From Bog-159 sp963738345 (GTDB lineage Bacteria; Acidobacteriota; Terriglobia; Bryobacterales; Bryobacteraceae), in contig CAVTWI010000002.1 in the NCBI GenBank assembly GCA_963738345.1, positions 2,170,001 through 2,234,000 on the forward strand: a DNA stretch of 64,000 bases. Direction: 5' to 3'. Below the pieces are notes generated by a model. That model did no database searches. It was given only the letters and a program-made list of their open reading frames with translations, and was not told where the DNA came from. A program made the translations under genes and the position numbers. Within the stretch, counting starts at the first letter, position 1. Every line of letters starts with the position of its first letter. Shown here in pieces: positions 23,385 through 31,007 of this stretch.

Positions 23385-24164
23385 ATGAAGTTGAAGCTGG
23401 ATGATAAGGGCGCTGTCGTTGTGCAAGACGGCAAGCCGGTGTACGTGATGGACGATGGCAAGGAAGTGGCTTTCGACGCACCAGCGACGGTAAGCACGAT
23501 TTCGCGCCTGAACAAGGAGGCGCAGACCCACCGCGAAGGCAAGGAAGCGTCAGATGCCAAGCTCAAGGCTTTTGAAGGAATTGACGATGCTGATAAGGCC
23601 CGCAAGGCGCTGGAGACGCTGAAAAACCTTGACGACAAAAAGCTCATCGATGCGGGCGAGGTTGAAAAGGTCAAGCGGGAAGCCCAGGAGGCTTTCAACG
23701 AAAAGCTGAAGGCGACCGAGAAAAAATACCTGCCCGTGCTGGAAGAGCGCGACTCGCTTAAAAATCAGCTTCACGGTGAAAGGCTGAGCACCGCGTTTAA
23801 CCGCTCGAAGTTCATACAGGATAAGCTCGCTATCCCCGTCGATCTCGCGCAGGCGCGGTTCGGCTCCAATTTCTCGTACAACGAGAAGGAAGGCAAGATT
23901 CGGGCGACGGGCGCAGACGGCAATCTCGTTTACAGCCGCGCCAATCCCGGCAACCCCGCGGAATTCGACGAAGCGCTCGAGATTCTCGTCGATAGCTATG
24001 CCTATCGCGACAGCATTCTCAAGGGCACCGGAGCATCCGGCGGCGGCGCATCCGGTTCGGGCGCTGGCGCTGGTGGGAAACAGCAGATAACGCGCGCGGC
24101 ATTTAACGCATTGAGCCCTGCCGAGCAGATGTCGGCCGCCAAACAAAGCGCAATCGTCGATTAA
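23385..24164 (+). CDS. Scaffolding-type protein, DUF6651-like
   Basis: 259 residues. N-terminal MKLKLDDKGAVVVQDGKPVY, then a long charged coiled coil (residues 40-130, with LKAFEGIDDADKARKALETL) and a Ser/Gly/Ala-rich end. This layout is typical of head scaffolding proteins coded just before the coat gene. Identity rests on position and composition. Confidence 0.7.
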   Translation: MKLKLDDKGAVVVQDGKPVYVMDDGKEVAFDAPATVSTISRLNKEAQTHREGKEASDAKLKAFEGIDDADKARKALETLKNLDDKKLIDAGEVEKVKREAQEAFNEKLKATEKKYLPVLEERDSLKNQLHGERLSTAFNRSKFIQDKLAIPVDLAQARFGSNFSYNEKEGKIRATGADGNLVYSRANPGNPAEFDEALEILVDSYAYRDSILKGTGASGGGASGSGAGAGGKQQITRAAFNALSPAEQMSAAKQSAIVD

Positions 24165-24206
24165 GGAAACCCCGCGTGAGTGCGGGGCATTTGATTAACC
24201 CGCAAC

Positions 24207-24232
24207 ACCCCGTCAATCACGGCGGGGTTTTT
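24207..24232 (+). terminator. Hairpin and T run between scaffold and coat genes
   Basis: ACCCCG at 24207-24212 pairs with CGGGGT at 24223-24228 and is followed by a T run. A second hairpin, CCCCGC-N6-GCGGGG at 24170-24187, lies just after the scaffold stop. Likely a partial terminator that sets the level of coat relative to upstream genes, or an mRNA processing site. Confidence 0.65.
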
Positions 24233-24251
24233 CTTTAAAGGAGATACGAAA

Positions 24252-25421
24252 ATGGCTAGCACTATTACCGGCCTAATCCCGACAATCTATGAAGCGCTGG
24301 ACGAGGTGTCCCGCGAGATGATTGGGTTCATTCCCGCAGTGGCTCGGAATGTATCAGGCGAGCGAGCGGCGGTTGGACAGCAAATCCTCGTGCCGATCAC
24401 GCAGCCCCAGCCCGCGCAGAACATCACGCCCGGCGTCATTCCGCCCGATACGGGTGATCAGAATGTCGGTAACGTTCCGATGGTCATTCAGAAGTCCATG
24501 ATGGTGCCCGTTCGTTGGAACGGCGAGCAGCAGAAAGGGCTTAAAAACGCCGGAACCTATAACACCATCGTGCGCGATCAGTTCGCTCAGGGATTTCGCA
24601 CGCTGGCGAACCTTGTGGAAACGGATTGCTTCACCGCAGCCTATCAGGGTGCATCGCGCGCCTATGGTACGGCTGGCACTACCCCCTTCGGCACCGCAGG
24701 CGATTTGTCGGATTCCGCGCAGGTGCGTAAAATCCTTGATGACAATGGTTGCCCGCAAAGCGATCTGCATCTGGTTCTGGGCTCGGCTGCCGTAGCAAAC
24801 CTGCGCGGCAAGCAGACGATCTTGCTGAAGGCAAACGAAGAAGGCAGCAATGAATTTCGTCGTACCGGCCAGATTTCCTACGTCCCGCTCGATGGCTTCA
24901 TGCTGCATAACAGCAATTCCATTAAGCAAATCACCAAGGGCACCGGCGCAAGCTATGTGACCTCGGGCGACTCGCCCATCGGAACGAGCTCCATTGTGCT
25001 CGCCACCGGCACCGGAACCGTCAACGCCGGCGACGTGGTGACCTTCGCCGCCGACTCCACGAACAAGTATGTCAACAACGCAGCCATCAGCGCGCCCGGC
25101 ACCATCAGCATCGGCGCTCCCGGCACGATTGTCGATGTTCCCACGGGCAATGCCATGACGATCGGAAACTCCTACACTCCGAACGTTGCCTTCACGCGCT
25201 CGGCCATTCAGCTCATCACCCGTGCGCCGGCAAGCCCCGTCGATGAAAATGGGAAGCCGCTGGATTTGGCGGAAGACGCGATTTTGGTGACCGATCCGAT
25301 TTCCGGCATCACCTTTGAAATCGCCATGTACCGCCAGTACAAGCAGGTCCAGTATCAGATTGGTCTTGCCTGGGTGGCAACGGCCATCAAGCCGAACAAC
25401 ATCGCCATCCTACAGGGCTAA
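24252..25421 (+). CDS. Major capsid protein, P22 coat type
   Basis: 389 residues. ASTITGLIPTIYEALDEVSR and EMIGFIPAVARN at the start, then VPITQPQPAQNITPG, match the P22-type coat family (HK97 fold with an inserted domain). Residues 225-310 are a Gly/Thr/Ser-rich insertion-type region. AGGAG-type site precedes ATG at 24252. The protein builds the icosahedral head. Confidence 0.85.
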   Translation: MASTITGLIPTIYEALDEVSREMIGFIPAVARNVSGERAAVGQQILVPITQPQPAQNITPGVIPPDTGDQNVGNVPMVIQKSMMVPVRWNGEQQKGLKNAGTYNTIVRDQFAQGFRTLANLVETDCFTAAYQGASRAYGTAGTTPFGTAGDLSDSAQVRKILDDNGCPQSDLHLVLGSAAVANLRGKQTILLKANEEGSNEFRRTGQISYVPLDGFMLHNSNSIKQITKGTGASYVTSGDSPIGTSSIVLATGTGTVNAGDVVTFAADSTNKYVNNAAISAPGTISIGAPGTIVDVPTGNAMTIGNSYTPNVAFTRSAIQLITRAPASPVDENGKPLDLAEDAILVTDPISGITFEIAMYRQYKQVQYQIGLAWVATAIKPNNIAILQG

Positions 25422-25447
25422 AGCCTCAAGCGGATTTTCTAACGAGA

Positions 25448-25475
25448 GGCCGTGGTCACCGCACCACGGCCTTTT
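25448..25475 (+). terminator. Terminator after the coat gene
   Basis: GGCCGTGGT at 25448-25456 pairs with 25463-25471 and is followed by TTTT. It lies 26 bp after the coat stop and would reduce transcription into the connector genes. Confidence 0.8.
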
Positions 25476-25493
25476 ACTTCACAGGAGAGACCA

Positions 25494-25673
25494 ATGGCAA
25501 GAAAAGACAGGCTGAACGCAGAATCCGAAATCACCGATGAAACCGTTGAAGACGTGGCGCTCGAAGCGCCCGACCTCGCCGGGCTCGTGAAGATGCACAA
25601 GGATGGCCAGGTCATCCACGCGCATCCGCACGTCATCAAGGAGCACGAGAAAAACGGCTGGAAACGCGCGTAA
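25494..25673 (+). CDS. Small head-region protein, 59 residues
   Basis: Start at 25494 after AGGAGA. Sequence MARKDRLNAESEITDETV, then LVKMHKDGQVIHAHPHVIKE, HEKNGWKRA. The short VHPDVVDEH-W-aG-type ending is seen in small phage proteins near connectors. Function unknown. Confidence 0.6.
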   Translation: MARKDRLNAESEITDETVEDVALEAPDLAGLVKMHKDGQVIHAHPHVIKEHEKNGWKRA

Positions 25674-25678
25674 CTGCG

Positions 25679-26071
25679 ATGACGCTCACCTCGGCCCAAA
25701 TCGTTGACTGCCGTCGATATATGGGCTACAGCGTCTCGGGTAATACGACCTCCCAGCCTTACCGCGAGCCGCTCTATTCCGACGTGACGCTCGCGAGTCT
25801 GTCGCTTGATTACCGCCTTGCAAACCTGAGCTCGGATGAGGAGAATGTCGTCGTTAACACCTACCTCACGAACCTCAATTCCCGTGAGTCGGAAATACAA
25901 GGAGCGGCGGCCAATCTCGACACGGATCAGGCGGCTGTCTGGAAGCGCAATGCCAGCGAAGTAAGCGACCGCATCCGGTTGTTCAACTGGCTGCGCCGTG
26001 ACCTCTGCACATTTCTGGGCTTTGCCCCCGGCCCGCAACTGGGAGGCGGTAACAACGTCGTGAGGGCCTAG
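25679..26071 (+). CDS. Putative head-tail connector, 130 residues
   Basis: Helical protein beginning MTLTSAQIVDCRRYMGYSVS, with AAVWKRNASEVSDRIRLFNW and DLCTFLGFAPGPQLGG. The first segment (SAQIVDCRRYMGY) is a recurring phrase in phage connector proteins coded just after the coat gene. Confidence 0.65.
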   Translation: MTLTSAQIVDCRRYMGYSVSGNTTSQPYREPLYSDVTLASLSLDYRLANLSSDEENVVVNTYLTNLNSRESEIQGAAANLDTDQAAVWKRNASEVSDRIRLFNWLRRDLCTFLGFAPGPQLGGGNNVVRA

Positions 26072-26089
26072 CGCCCCGTAAGGTGGCAC

Positions 26090-26725
26090 ATGGTCAGCCA
26101 ATCGTTCATACAAGCGAAGATTTGGCGCGGATATAACATCGCGGCGCAGAAGCTCGGCGCGACATACCAGTTTTATCGCCCCTCCGGCGGGAGCTTCCCG
26201 GGGACGGCGACGATTAGCCTGCCGGTGTCGCTCAACGCCGAGGACATGAAATACGGCAAGCCGAACAAATATGCCAAAGCGACCTGGTATGCGCTCGTCG
26301 ATGGGACGACGCTTGACGTAGGCGACTATTTCATCGGGCCGCAAGGGACATTCTTTGTCGCGGCGCTTCAGCCGCTGCTGCCGATTTTCGTGGTTGAATG
26401 CAACCGGACAGTGACGCTTTCGCGCGTACAGATGCCGGCAGGCATCGCAGCGCCCGCTTACGGCGGCATGACGGCGGCGAATGAAATAGCGTATGCCAAT
26501 GGAGTACCGTGCAGCATCCTGCAAGGCACCAAGGGCGAGAAAAGCGACGCCAATCTTCCGGCCGATACGCGCATGCCGTGGTTCAATGTCCTCATGCCGG
26601 CTTCTGTCGGCAGCGTGCAGTATGGCGACCTTATGGTCGATGACCGCGGTTACCGATACGTGGTCAGCTCGGCAGAATTAACGGATCTCGGCTACCGGCT
26701 GACAGCAACGCTCGCGATGACGTAG
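26090..26725 (+). CDS. Putative head-tail joining protein, 211 residues
   Basis: Begins MVSQSFIQAKIWRGYNIAAQ KL and has strand-rich segments (DGTTLDVGDYFIGPQGTFFV, VECNRTVTLSRVQ). Position between connector and sheath genes and the phrase QxFYRP suggest a neck protein. No catalytic feature. Confidence 0.6.
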   Translation: MVSQSFIQAKIWRGYNIAAQKLGATYQFYRPSGGSFPGTATISLPVSLNAEDMKYGKPNKYAKATWYALVDGTTLDVGDYFIGPQGTFFVAALQPLLPIFVVECNRTVTLSRVQMPAGIAAPAYGGMTAANEIAYANGVPCSILQGTKGEKSDANLPADTRMPWFNVLMPASVGSVQYGDLMVDDRGYRYVVSSAELTDLGYRLTATLAMT

Positions 26726-26735
26726 GGAGAAGGAT

Positions 26736-27767
26736 GTGGCGGACATCAGCGATGTCGAAAACGTACTGGTGTCCACGCTCACGCAGGCGATCTATCCCAA
26801 TGGCACGGGTGAGCCGTCGATCATAAACAGCCCCTGCAGGATTCCGTATCGTGGCTGGCCTGCACCCTCTGCGCTCGACCAAGACCTTGCGGCGGGAATG
26901 GTCAATGTGACCGTCTTTCCGCAAGATAACGAGCAAAACGTCACGCGCTATCAGCCCCGGTGGTACCCGCTCCCGGTTTCAAGCCCTGCGCTGACGCTCA
27001 GCGTTTCGGGAAACACCATCACGGTCGGAGGCGCGGTCTCCTCTCCGCTCAACGCGGCGGCGATAGTGAACGGGGTCGCGCACGTCTACGCGGTGCAGCC
27101 GGGAGATACGCTTACGTCCATCGCAGCCGCGCTTGCGGCGCTCATTAACCAAAACATCCCCGCCACCAGTTCCGGCCCCGTCATCACGATTGATGACTCC
27201 GTGCCTGCCGTGCCTGGCGTATACCTGCAGGAGTCCGGCCCGTTAAGCAGCCGATTCGGTGGGGCGTTGCTGCCGAGCATGGCCGGATTCTGGTCAATCA
27301 AGGGGTTGAGCCTCAAGGTCGGCAAGGCGTGGAAAAAGCGCTTTGGCGGCGCTGTTCTTCCGAGCATAGCGGCCTGCTGGCCCACGCCGTCGGTTGGCAT
27401 CGTTGCGCGCGTGGGCGCGGTCGGTAGCGCAGTTCAGGAGCTGAAGCGGCAGAAGCGGAGTTTTCAAATCACCTTCTGGTGCCCGACCCTGGCGCTGCGT
27501 GACGCGATAGTCGCTCCCTGCGATGCGGCGCTTGCGGCGCTCACCTGGTTAAGCCTACCCGATGGCACGGCCGCCCGCCTCAGGTCTCAGAAAACGTTCG
27601 TGACGGATCGCGCGGAAAAGCAGGCGCTTTTCCGCCGAGACCTCATCTATTCGGTCGAATACGGCACGACGCAGTTACAGACGGCGGCGCAGGTGGTCGC
27701 GCAGATGTTCAACATCTCGGGCGGCGTCGATCCCAGCGCGCCGGCGATAGAAACATTTTCCATTTAA
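26736..27767 (+). CDS. Neck or tail-terminator-type protein, 343 residues
   Basis: GTG start after GGAGAAGGA. Residues 75-140 include VYAVQPGDTLTSIAAALAA, a LysM-like phrase. The C-terminal part (KRSFQITFWCPTLALRDAIV, SLPDGTAARLR, RRDLIYSVEYGTTQ) is a conserved tail-protein core. Between them about 45 residues carry two copies of a 15-residue motif (SRFGGALLPSMAGFW and KRFGGAVLPSIAACW), which looks like an insertion. Role in joining head to tail is inferred from position. Confidence 0.6.
   Translation: MADISDVENVLVSTLTQAIYPNGTGEPSIINSPCRIPYRGWPAPSALDQDLAAGMVNVTVFPQDNEQNVTRYQPRWYPLPVSSPALTLSVSGNTITVGGAVSSPLNAAAIVNGVAHVYAVQPGDTLTSIAAALAALINQNIPATSSGPVITIDDSVPAVPGVYLQESGPLSSRFGGALLPSMAGFWSIKGLSLKVGKAWKKRFGGAVLPSIAACWPTPSVGIVARVGAVGSAVQELKRQKRSFQITFWCPTLALRDAIVAPCDAALAALTWLSLPDGTAARLRSQKTFVTDRAEKQALFRRDLIYSVEYGTTQLQTAAQVVAQMFNISGGVDPSAPAIETFSI
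27249..27380 (+). repeat. Internal duplicated 45-bp motif
   Basis: Two 45-bp in-frame copies at 27249-27293 and 27336-27380, 87 bp apart, about 70 percent alike by eye. They code RFGG-A-LPS-A-W motifs in a segment that seems extra to the protein family. Confidence 0.7.
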
Positions 27768-27779
27768 AGGAGCAAGAAT

Positions 27780-27941
27780 ATGGCGCGAGTGCTGGTAGTG
27801 GCGGAGCCCTTCAACGGCCACGATAAGGGTGACAGGATAACCGATCCGCAGGAAATCGAAAAAGTTCTCGCGGGCGAGCAGGCGCACCACGTCATCCCGT
27901 CCGATCACGCCGATCTCGATACTCCGAAAAAATCCTCGTAA
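27780..27941 (+). CDS. Small phage protein, 53 residues
   Basis: ATG at 27780 after AAAGGAGC, stop TAA at 27939. MARVLVVAEPFNGHDKGDR, then ITDPQEIEKVLAGEQAHHV. The phrase F-G--KGD-ITD--EI recalls a small family that is coded before the sheath gene in many phages. Unknown role. Confidence 0.65.
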   Translation: MARVLVVAEPFNGHDKGDRITDPQEIEKVLAGEQAHHVIPSDHADLDTPKKSS

Positions 27942-27965
27942 ACCCTTTAGCAGTCGGGAACCGAT

Positions 27966-29498
27966 ATGCCTCAGATTGTCCAAGCGAACAGCATCAATCC
28001 GACCGCACTTCAGGTGCCGGATCTCTATGTCATCGAAACGCCGCCCGCGCCCGTCCTCAATGGCGTGGCAAGCAACATCCTGGGCATTGTCGGTACCGCC
28101 AGCTGGGGCCCGGTCAACAGCCCGGTTACTGCAGGCAGCCCGGCAGAGGCGACGCAGATATTCGGCCCCATGCAGGCGCGCAAATACGACCTCGGCACAG
28201 CCCTCTATGCGGCGGCGTTGCAGGGCGCGTCGGCTTTCGCGCTCGTGCGCGTGACGGATGGCACCGACACGGCGGCGAGCGGAAGCATCACCTGCGCCAA
28301 TTCGACCTTGGCGGCCGCACTGGCCAGCGCCATCAACAGCGGTATCAGCGGCCTGCGCGGGCCGTCCCAGATGGTGGTGGCAAGCGTAAGCGGCGCGACG
28401 CTCACGATTACCGCGAAATACACGGGCAGCGCAGGAAACAATATTGTGGTGTCCATCGGGCCCGGCTCGGCGGCGACCTCGACCAGCATCAGCTTCAATC
28501 TCGCGCAGCTGGGCCTCGTGCCCGAGACCTTCAACAATGTCGGCGTCACTGCGCAGAGCGCCAGCTCTGTCACGCTCTCCGGCGGCACAGATGGAACCAC
28601 CACGATTACTTCCACGGTGCTCGTAGGCGTTGACACCATCCCGCGCAAAGGCATGTATGCGCTGCGCAACAGCGGTGCCAGCGTCGGGATGCTTGCCGAT
28701 GCGGATGACACTACGCAATGGACGCTGCAGGCGGCCTTCGCATTGTCGGCGGGCATCTATATGATTGGCGTCACCCCGGCAGGAGACACGATCAGCAATG
28801 CCGCGACGGAACTCTCCACCGCCGGCATCGATTGCTTCGGCTTCAAGGTGATGTTCGGCGACTGGTGCTATATCACCGACCCCGTTAATAACGGCATCCT
28901 GCGCCTGATTTCTCCGCAAGGCTTCGCCGCGGGCATACTTGCCAACCTGTCGCCTCAGAATTCCAGCTTAAATAAGCAGCTTAACGGCATTGTCGGCACG
29001 CAGAAGACGATGCAGAGCCAGGTCTACAGCAACGCCGATCTCCAGGCGCTTGTAGCGGCCCGTCTCGACGTCATCACCAACCCTGCGCCCGGGGGCGCCT
29101 ATTTTGCCGCGCGCATCGGCCACAATACCTCGAGCAACCCCGCCATTTATGGCGACAACTACACCCGCATGACGAATTACATTGCGCAGACCATCGCGAG
29201 GGGCATGGGCATCTTCGTCGGCGAGACGATGACCGCGGATGAGTTCAAGGACGCCAAGGCGACCTTGGATAATTTCTTCTTCACTCTCTATGACGAAGAG
29301 ATGATCGGCAATACGCAGGGCACGATTCCCTGGAGCGTCCAGCTCGACGCGAATAATAACCCTCAGCAGCTCACCGCGCTTGGCATCCAGACGGCAAACT
29401 GCCTCGTCGAATACCTGAGCATCAACGAGAAGTTCCTCATCAACCTGCAAGGGGGACAGACGGTCGTCATCCCCAGCAGGTCATTAACGCAGCAATAA
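27966..29498 (+). CDS. Tail sheath protein
   Basis: 510 residues. DLYVIETPPAPVLNGVASNI and LGIVGTASWGPVNSPVTAGS are the opening of contractile sheath proteins, and the end (LSINEKFLINLQGGQTVVIP) is the conserved C-terminal domain that links subunits. Between them is a Ser/Thr/Gly-rich variable region. Presence of this gene makes the phage a myovirus-type particle. Confidence 0.9.
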   Translation: MPQIVQANSINPTALQVPDLYVIETPPAPVLNGVASNILGIVGTASWGPVNSPVTAGSPAEATQIFGPMQARKYDLGTALYAAALQGASAFALVRVTDGTDTAASGSITCANSTLAAALASAINSGISGLRGPSQMVVASVSGATLTITAKYTGSAGNNIVVSIGPGSAATSTSISFNLAQLGLVPETFNNVGVTAQSASSVTLSGGTDGTTTITSTVLVGVDTIPRKGMYALRNSGASVGMLADADDTTQWTLQAAFALSAGIYMIGVTPAGDTISNAATELSTAGIDCFGFKVMFGDWCYITDPVNNGILRLISPQGFAAGILANLSPQNSSLNKQLNGIVGTQKTMQSQVYSNADLQALVAARLDVITNPAPGGAYFAARIGHNTSSNPAIYGDNYTRMTNYIAQTIARGMGIFVGETMTADEFKDAKATLDNFFFTLYDEEMIGNTQGTIPWSVQLDANNNPQQLTALGIQTANCLVEYLSINEKFLINLQGGQTVVIPSRSLTQQ

Positions 29499-29514
29499 CC
29501 CAGGAGCCAAACCC

Positions 29515-29946
29515 ATGCCGCTGAATAAGTTTTCCGTAGGCAAAGACATTGCGTTTTCCGTCATCGGCCCGAATGGTCTCATCACGCTTAACGGTGTCAC
29601 GAACTACTCGATAAAGCCCATGTACAAAAACCTCGACCATAAGGGAATAGACGGGGTACCGCAATTTGCCGCTATTCCAGATGGCTGGGAAATCAATATC
29701 AAGCTGGATAGGCAAGACAACACGCTCGACGTGCTCATCGCGGCCCTCGAGGCTTCGTATTTCGCCGGTGCGGATATCGTCAATGGAACCGTGTCGGAAA
29801 ACATCACGGAAACCACCGGCGCTGTCAGCAGCTTCCAGTACACCGGCGCAAGCCTGGTGCCAGAAGACATGGGCGATTACAGGGGCGACGCTTTTGTACC
29901 GCAGAGCCTGCGCATCCGCGCTTCCCGCAGACTGAATCTGAGCTAA
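29515..29946 (+). CDS. Tail tube protein
   Basis: 143 residues, coded directly after the sheath. MPLNKFSVGKDIAFSVIGPN, GVTNYSIKPMYKNLDHKGID and DGWEINIKLDRQDNTLD follow the tube fold of contractile tails. It forms the rigid inner tube. Confidence 0.85.
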   Translation: MPLNKFSVGKDIAFSVIGPNGLITLNGVTNYSIKPMYKNLDHKGIDGVPQFAAIPDGWEINIKLDRQDNTLDVLIAALEASYFAGADIVNGTVSENITETTGAVSSFQYTGASLVPEDMGDYRGDAFVPQSLRIRASRRLNLS

Positions 29947-29950
29947 AGCC

Positions 29951-30346
29951 ATGCCGAAGGTCACCATCACCCAAAAAGGCGAAACGCCGTCTGAGGCTGT
30001 TATCAACGCGGCAAATAAGCTTGTCTATGTCACCGACGCGAAAGGCCGCAAGCTCGGGCTGCGCAAGCCGGCGTTCCTCGAAGAATTCCGCATCATTGAG
30101 GCGGCAGGCCCGGAGCTGGCGGCAAACACGACCTACATGAGCATGCTGAACCCGTTGCTTTACCTCGCGGAAATAGATGATGTGGCTGTCGAGCCTCCGC
30201 ACAACAAGCGTGCGATTGAAGCGCTGATCCAACGAGCCGGGCAGGAAGGCTTTCTCGCTGTCGTCGAAGGAATAGGCGCGCATTTTGGCAGCGATCCGGC
30301 GGCTGTGGAGAACAAGATAAAAAACGGGGACGGCACCCCGGCCTGA
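29951..30346 (+). CDS. Tail assembly chaperone, short form
   Basis: 131 residues, 4 bp after the tube gene. MPKVTITQKGETPSEAVINA, GRKLGLRKPAFLEEFRIIEA, then a helical end. Corresponds to the G-type chaperone that coats the tape measure. The A AAA AAC sequence near its end allows a longer form (30495 end). Confidence 0.8.
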   Translation: MPKVTITQKGETPSEAVINAANKLVYVTDAKGRKLGLRKPAFLEEFRIIEAAGPELAANTTYMSMLNPLLYLAEIDDVAVEPPHNKRAIEALIQRAGQEGFLAVVEGIGAHFGSDPAAVENKIKNGDGTPA

Positions 30347-30495
30347 TAAACCGGCTATTGCTGGTGAAAAACGGGGTGCCATACGACGTTGCTTTCAGCC
30401 TGCCGATGGAGGATGTAATCGCCTACAGCATCATTTTCCGGGAGATTGAGGGCGCGCAATACGACTGGAACCGCATGGACTGGAAACGGGAATGA
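29951..30495 (+). CDS. Tail assembly chaperone, -1 frameshift long form
   Basis: Ribosomes that slip by -1 on AAAAAAC at 30319-30325 continue in an open frame (RGRHPGLINRLLLVKNGVPY, DVAFSLPMEDVIAYSIIFRE) to TGA at 30493-30495, about 56 residues more. The extension overlaps the next start (ATGA). Phages with this tail type regularly make such a G-GT pair at a fixed ratio, and the long form links chaperone to tape measure. Confidence 0.8.
30319..30325 (+). promoter_or_regulatory. -1 ribosomal slippery site A AAA AAC
   Basis: Seven bases in the exact frame of the chaperone gene (ATA AAA AAC), the classical X XXY YYZ pattern. GC-rich sequence follows directly (CGGGGACGGCACCCCGG), able to fold as a short stimulatory hairpin. 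Confidence 0.85.
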
Positions 30496-31007
30496 TGGAA
30501 TTTGCCGATATCGAGTCTTTCGTGGAGCACTTGGCGAAGATTGAGGCCGAGGAACTAGCCATGGCGCACCGTGCCCTCGAGAAATGCGCGCAGGTCGTTG
30601 AAAAGAGTGCCAAGGATAAGATTGGCGAATATCAGGAGCAGGCGGGCCCGTTCATTGCCTGGCCGGAATTGGCGGATTCGACGAAACGTGACCGCGAGGC
30701 ACAAGGCTACCCGGAGAATGAGCCGGGCCTTCGATCAGGTGAAATGCGGGAGAGCATTGGCCACGTCACCTCTGTGGGCGACTTGGAAACCCAGATCGGG
30801 TCGAACGACGACAAGATGGTTTATTTCGAGCTCGGCACGTCAAAACAGCCGCCGCGTTCCGTTCTGGGCGGCGCGATGGTAGAGAGCCTCCCGAAGATAG
30901 AACATATTCTGGCGGCCGAGCTGGTCGGCATGATTACGGCGACCAAAGTAGCGGCCGCGCTGCTGGGCGAAGGCGTCGTGGAAGGCGGTATCCAAATAGA
31001 GGGTTAG
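30492..31007 (+). CDS. HK97 gp10-like tail completion protein
   Basis: 171 residues. IEAEELAMAHRALEKCAQVV, ADSTKRDREAQGYPENEPGL, RSGEMRESIGHVTS and VYFELGTSKQPPRSVLGGAM follow the HK97-gp10 fold of tail-completion proteins. Starts by ATGA overlap with the frameshifted chaperone. Its place between chaperone and tape measure is unusual but seen in some phages. Confidence 0.7.
   Translation: MMEFADIESFVEHLAKIEAEELAMAHRALEKCAQVVEKSAKDKIGEYQEQAGPFIAWPELADSTKRDREAQGYPENEPGLRSGEMRESIGHVTSVGDLETQIGSNDDKMVYFELGTSKQPPRSVLGGAMVESLPKIEHILAAELVGMITATKVAAALLGEGVVEGGIQIEG

Noticed and set aside
24170..24187. First hairpin after the scaffold gene as a separate terminator
   Set aside because: It is not followed by T residues; described together with the stronger hairpin at 24207-24232.
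27675..28919. Minus-strand open frame of 414 codons under the sheath gene
   Set aside because: Arg/His/Gly-rich shadow of GC-rich coding DNA; the sheath gene is unambiguous.
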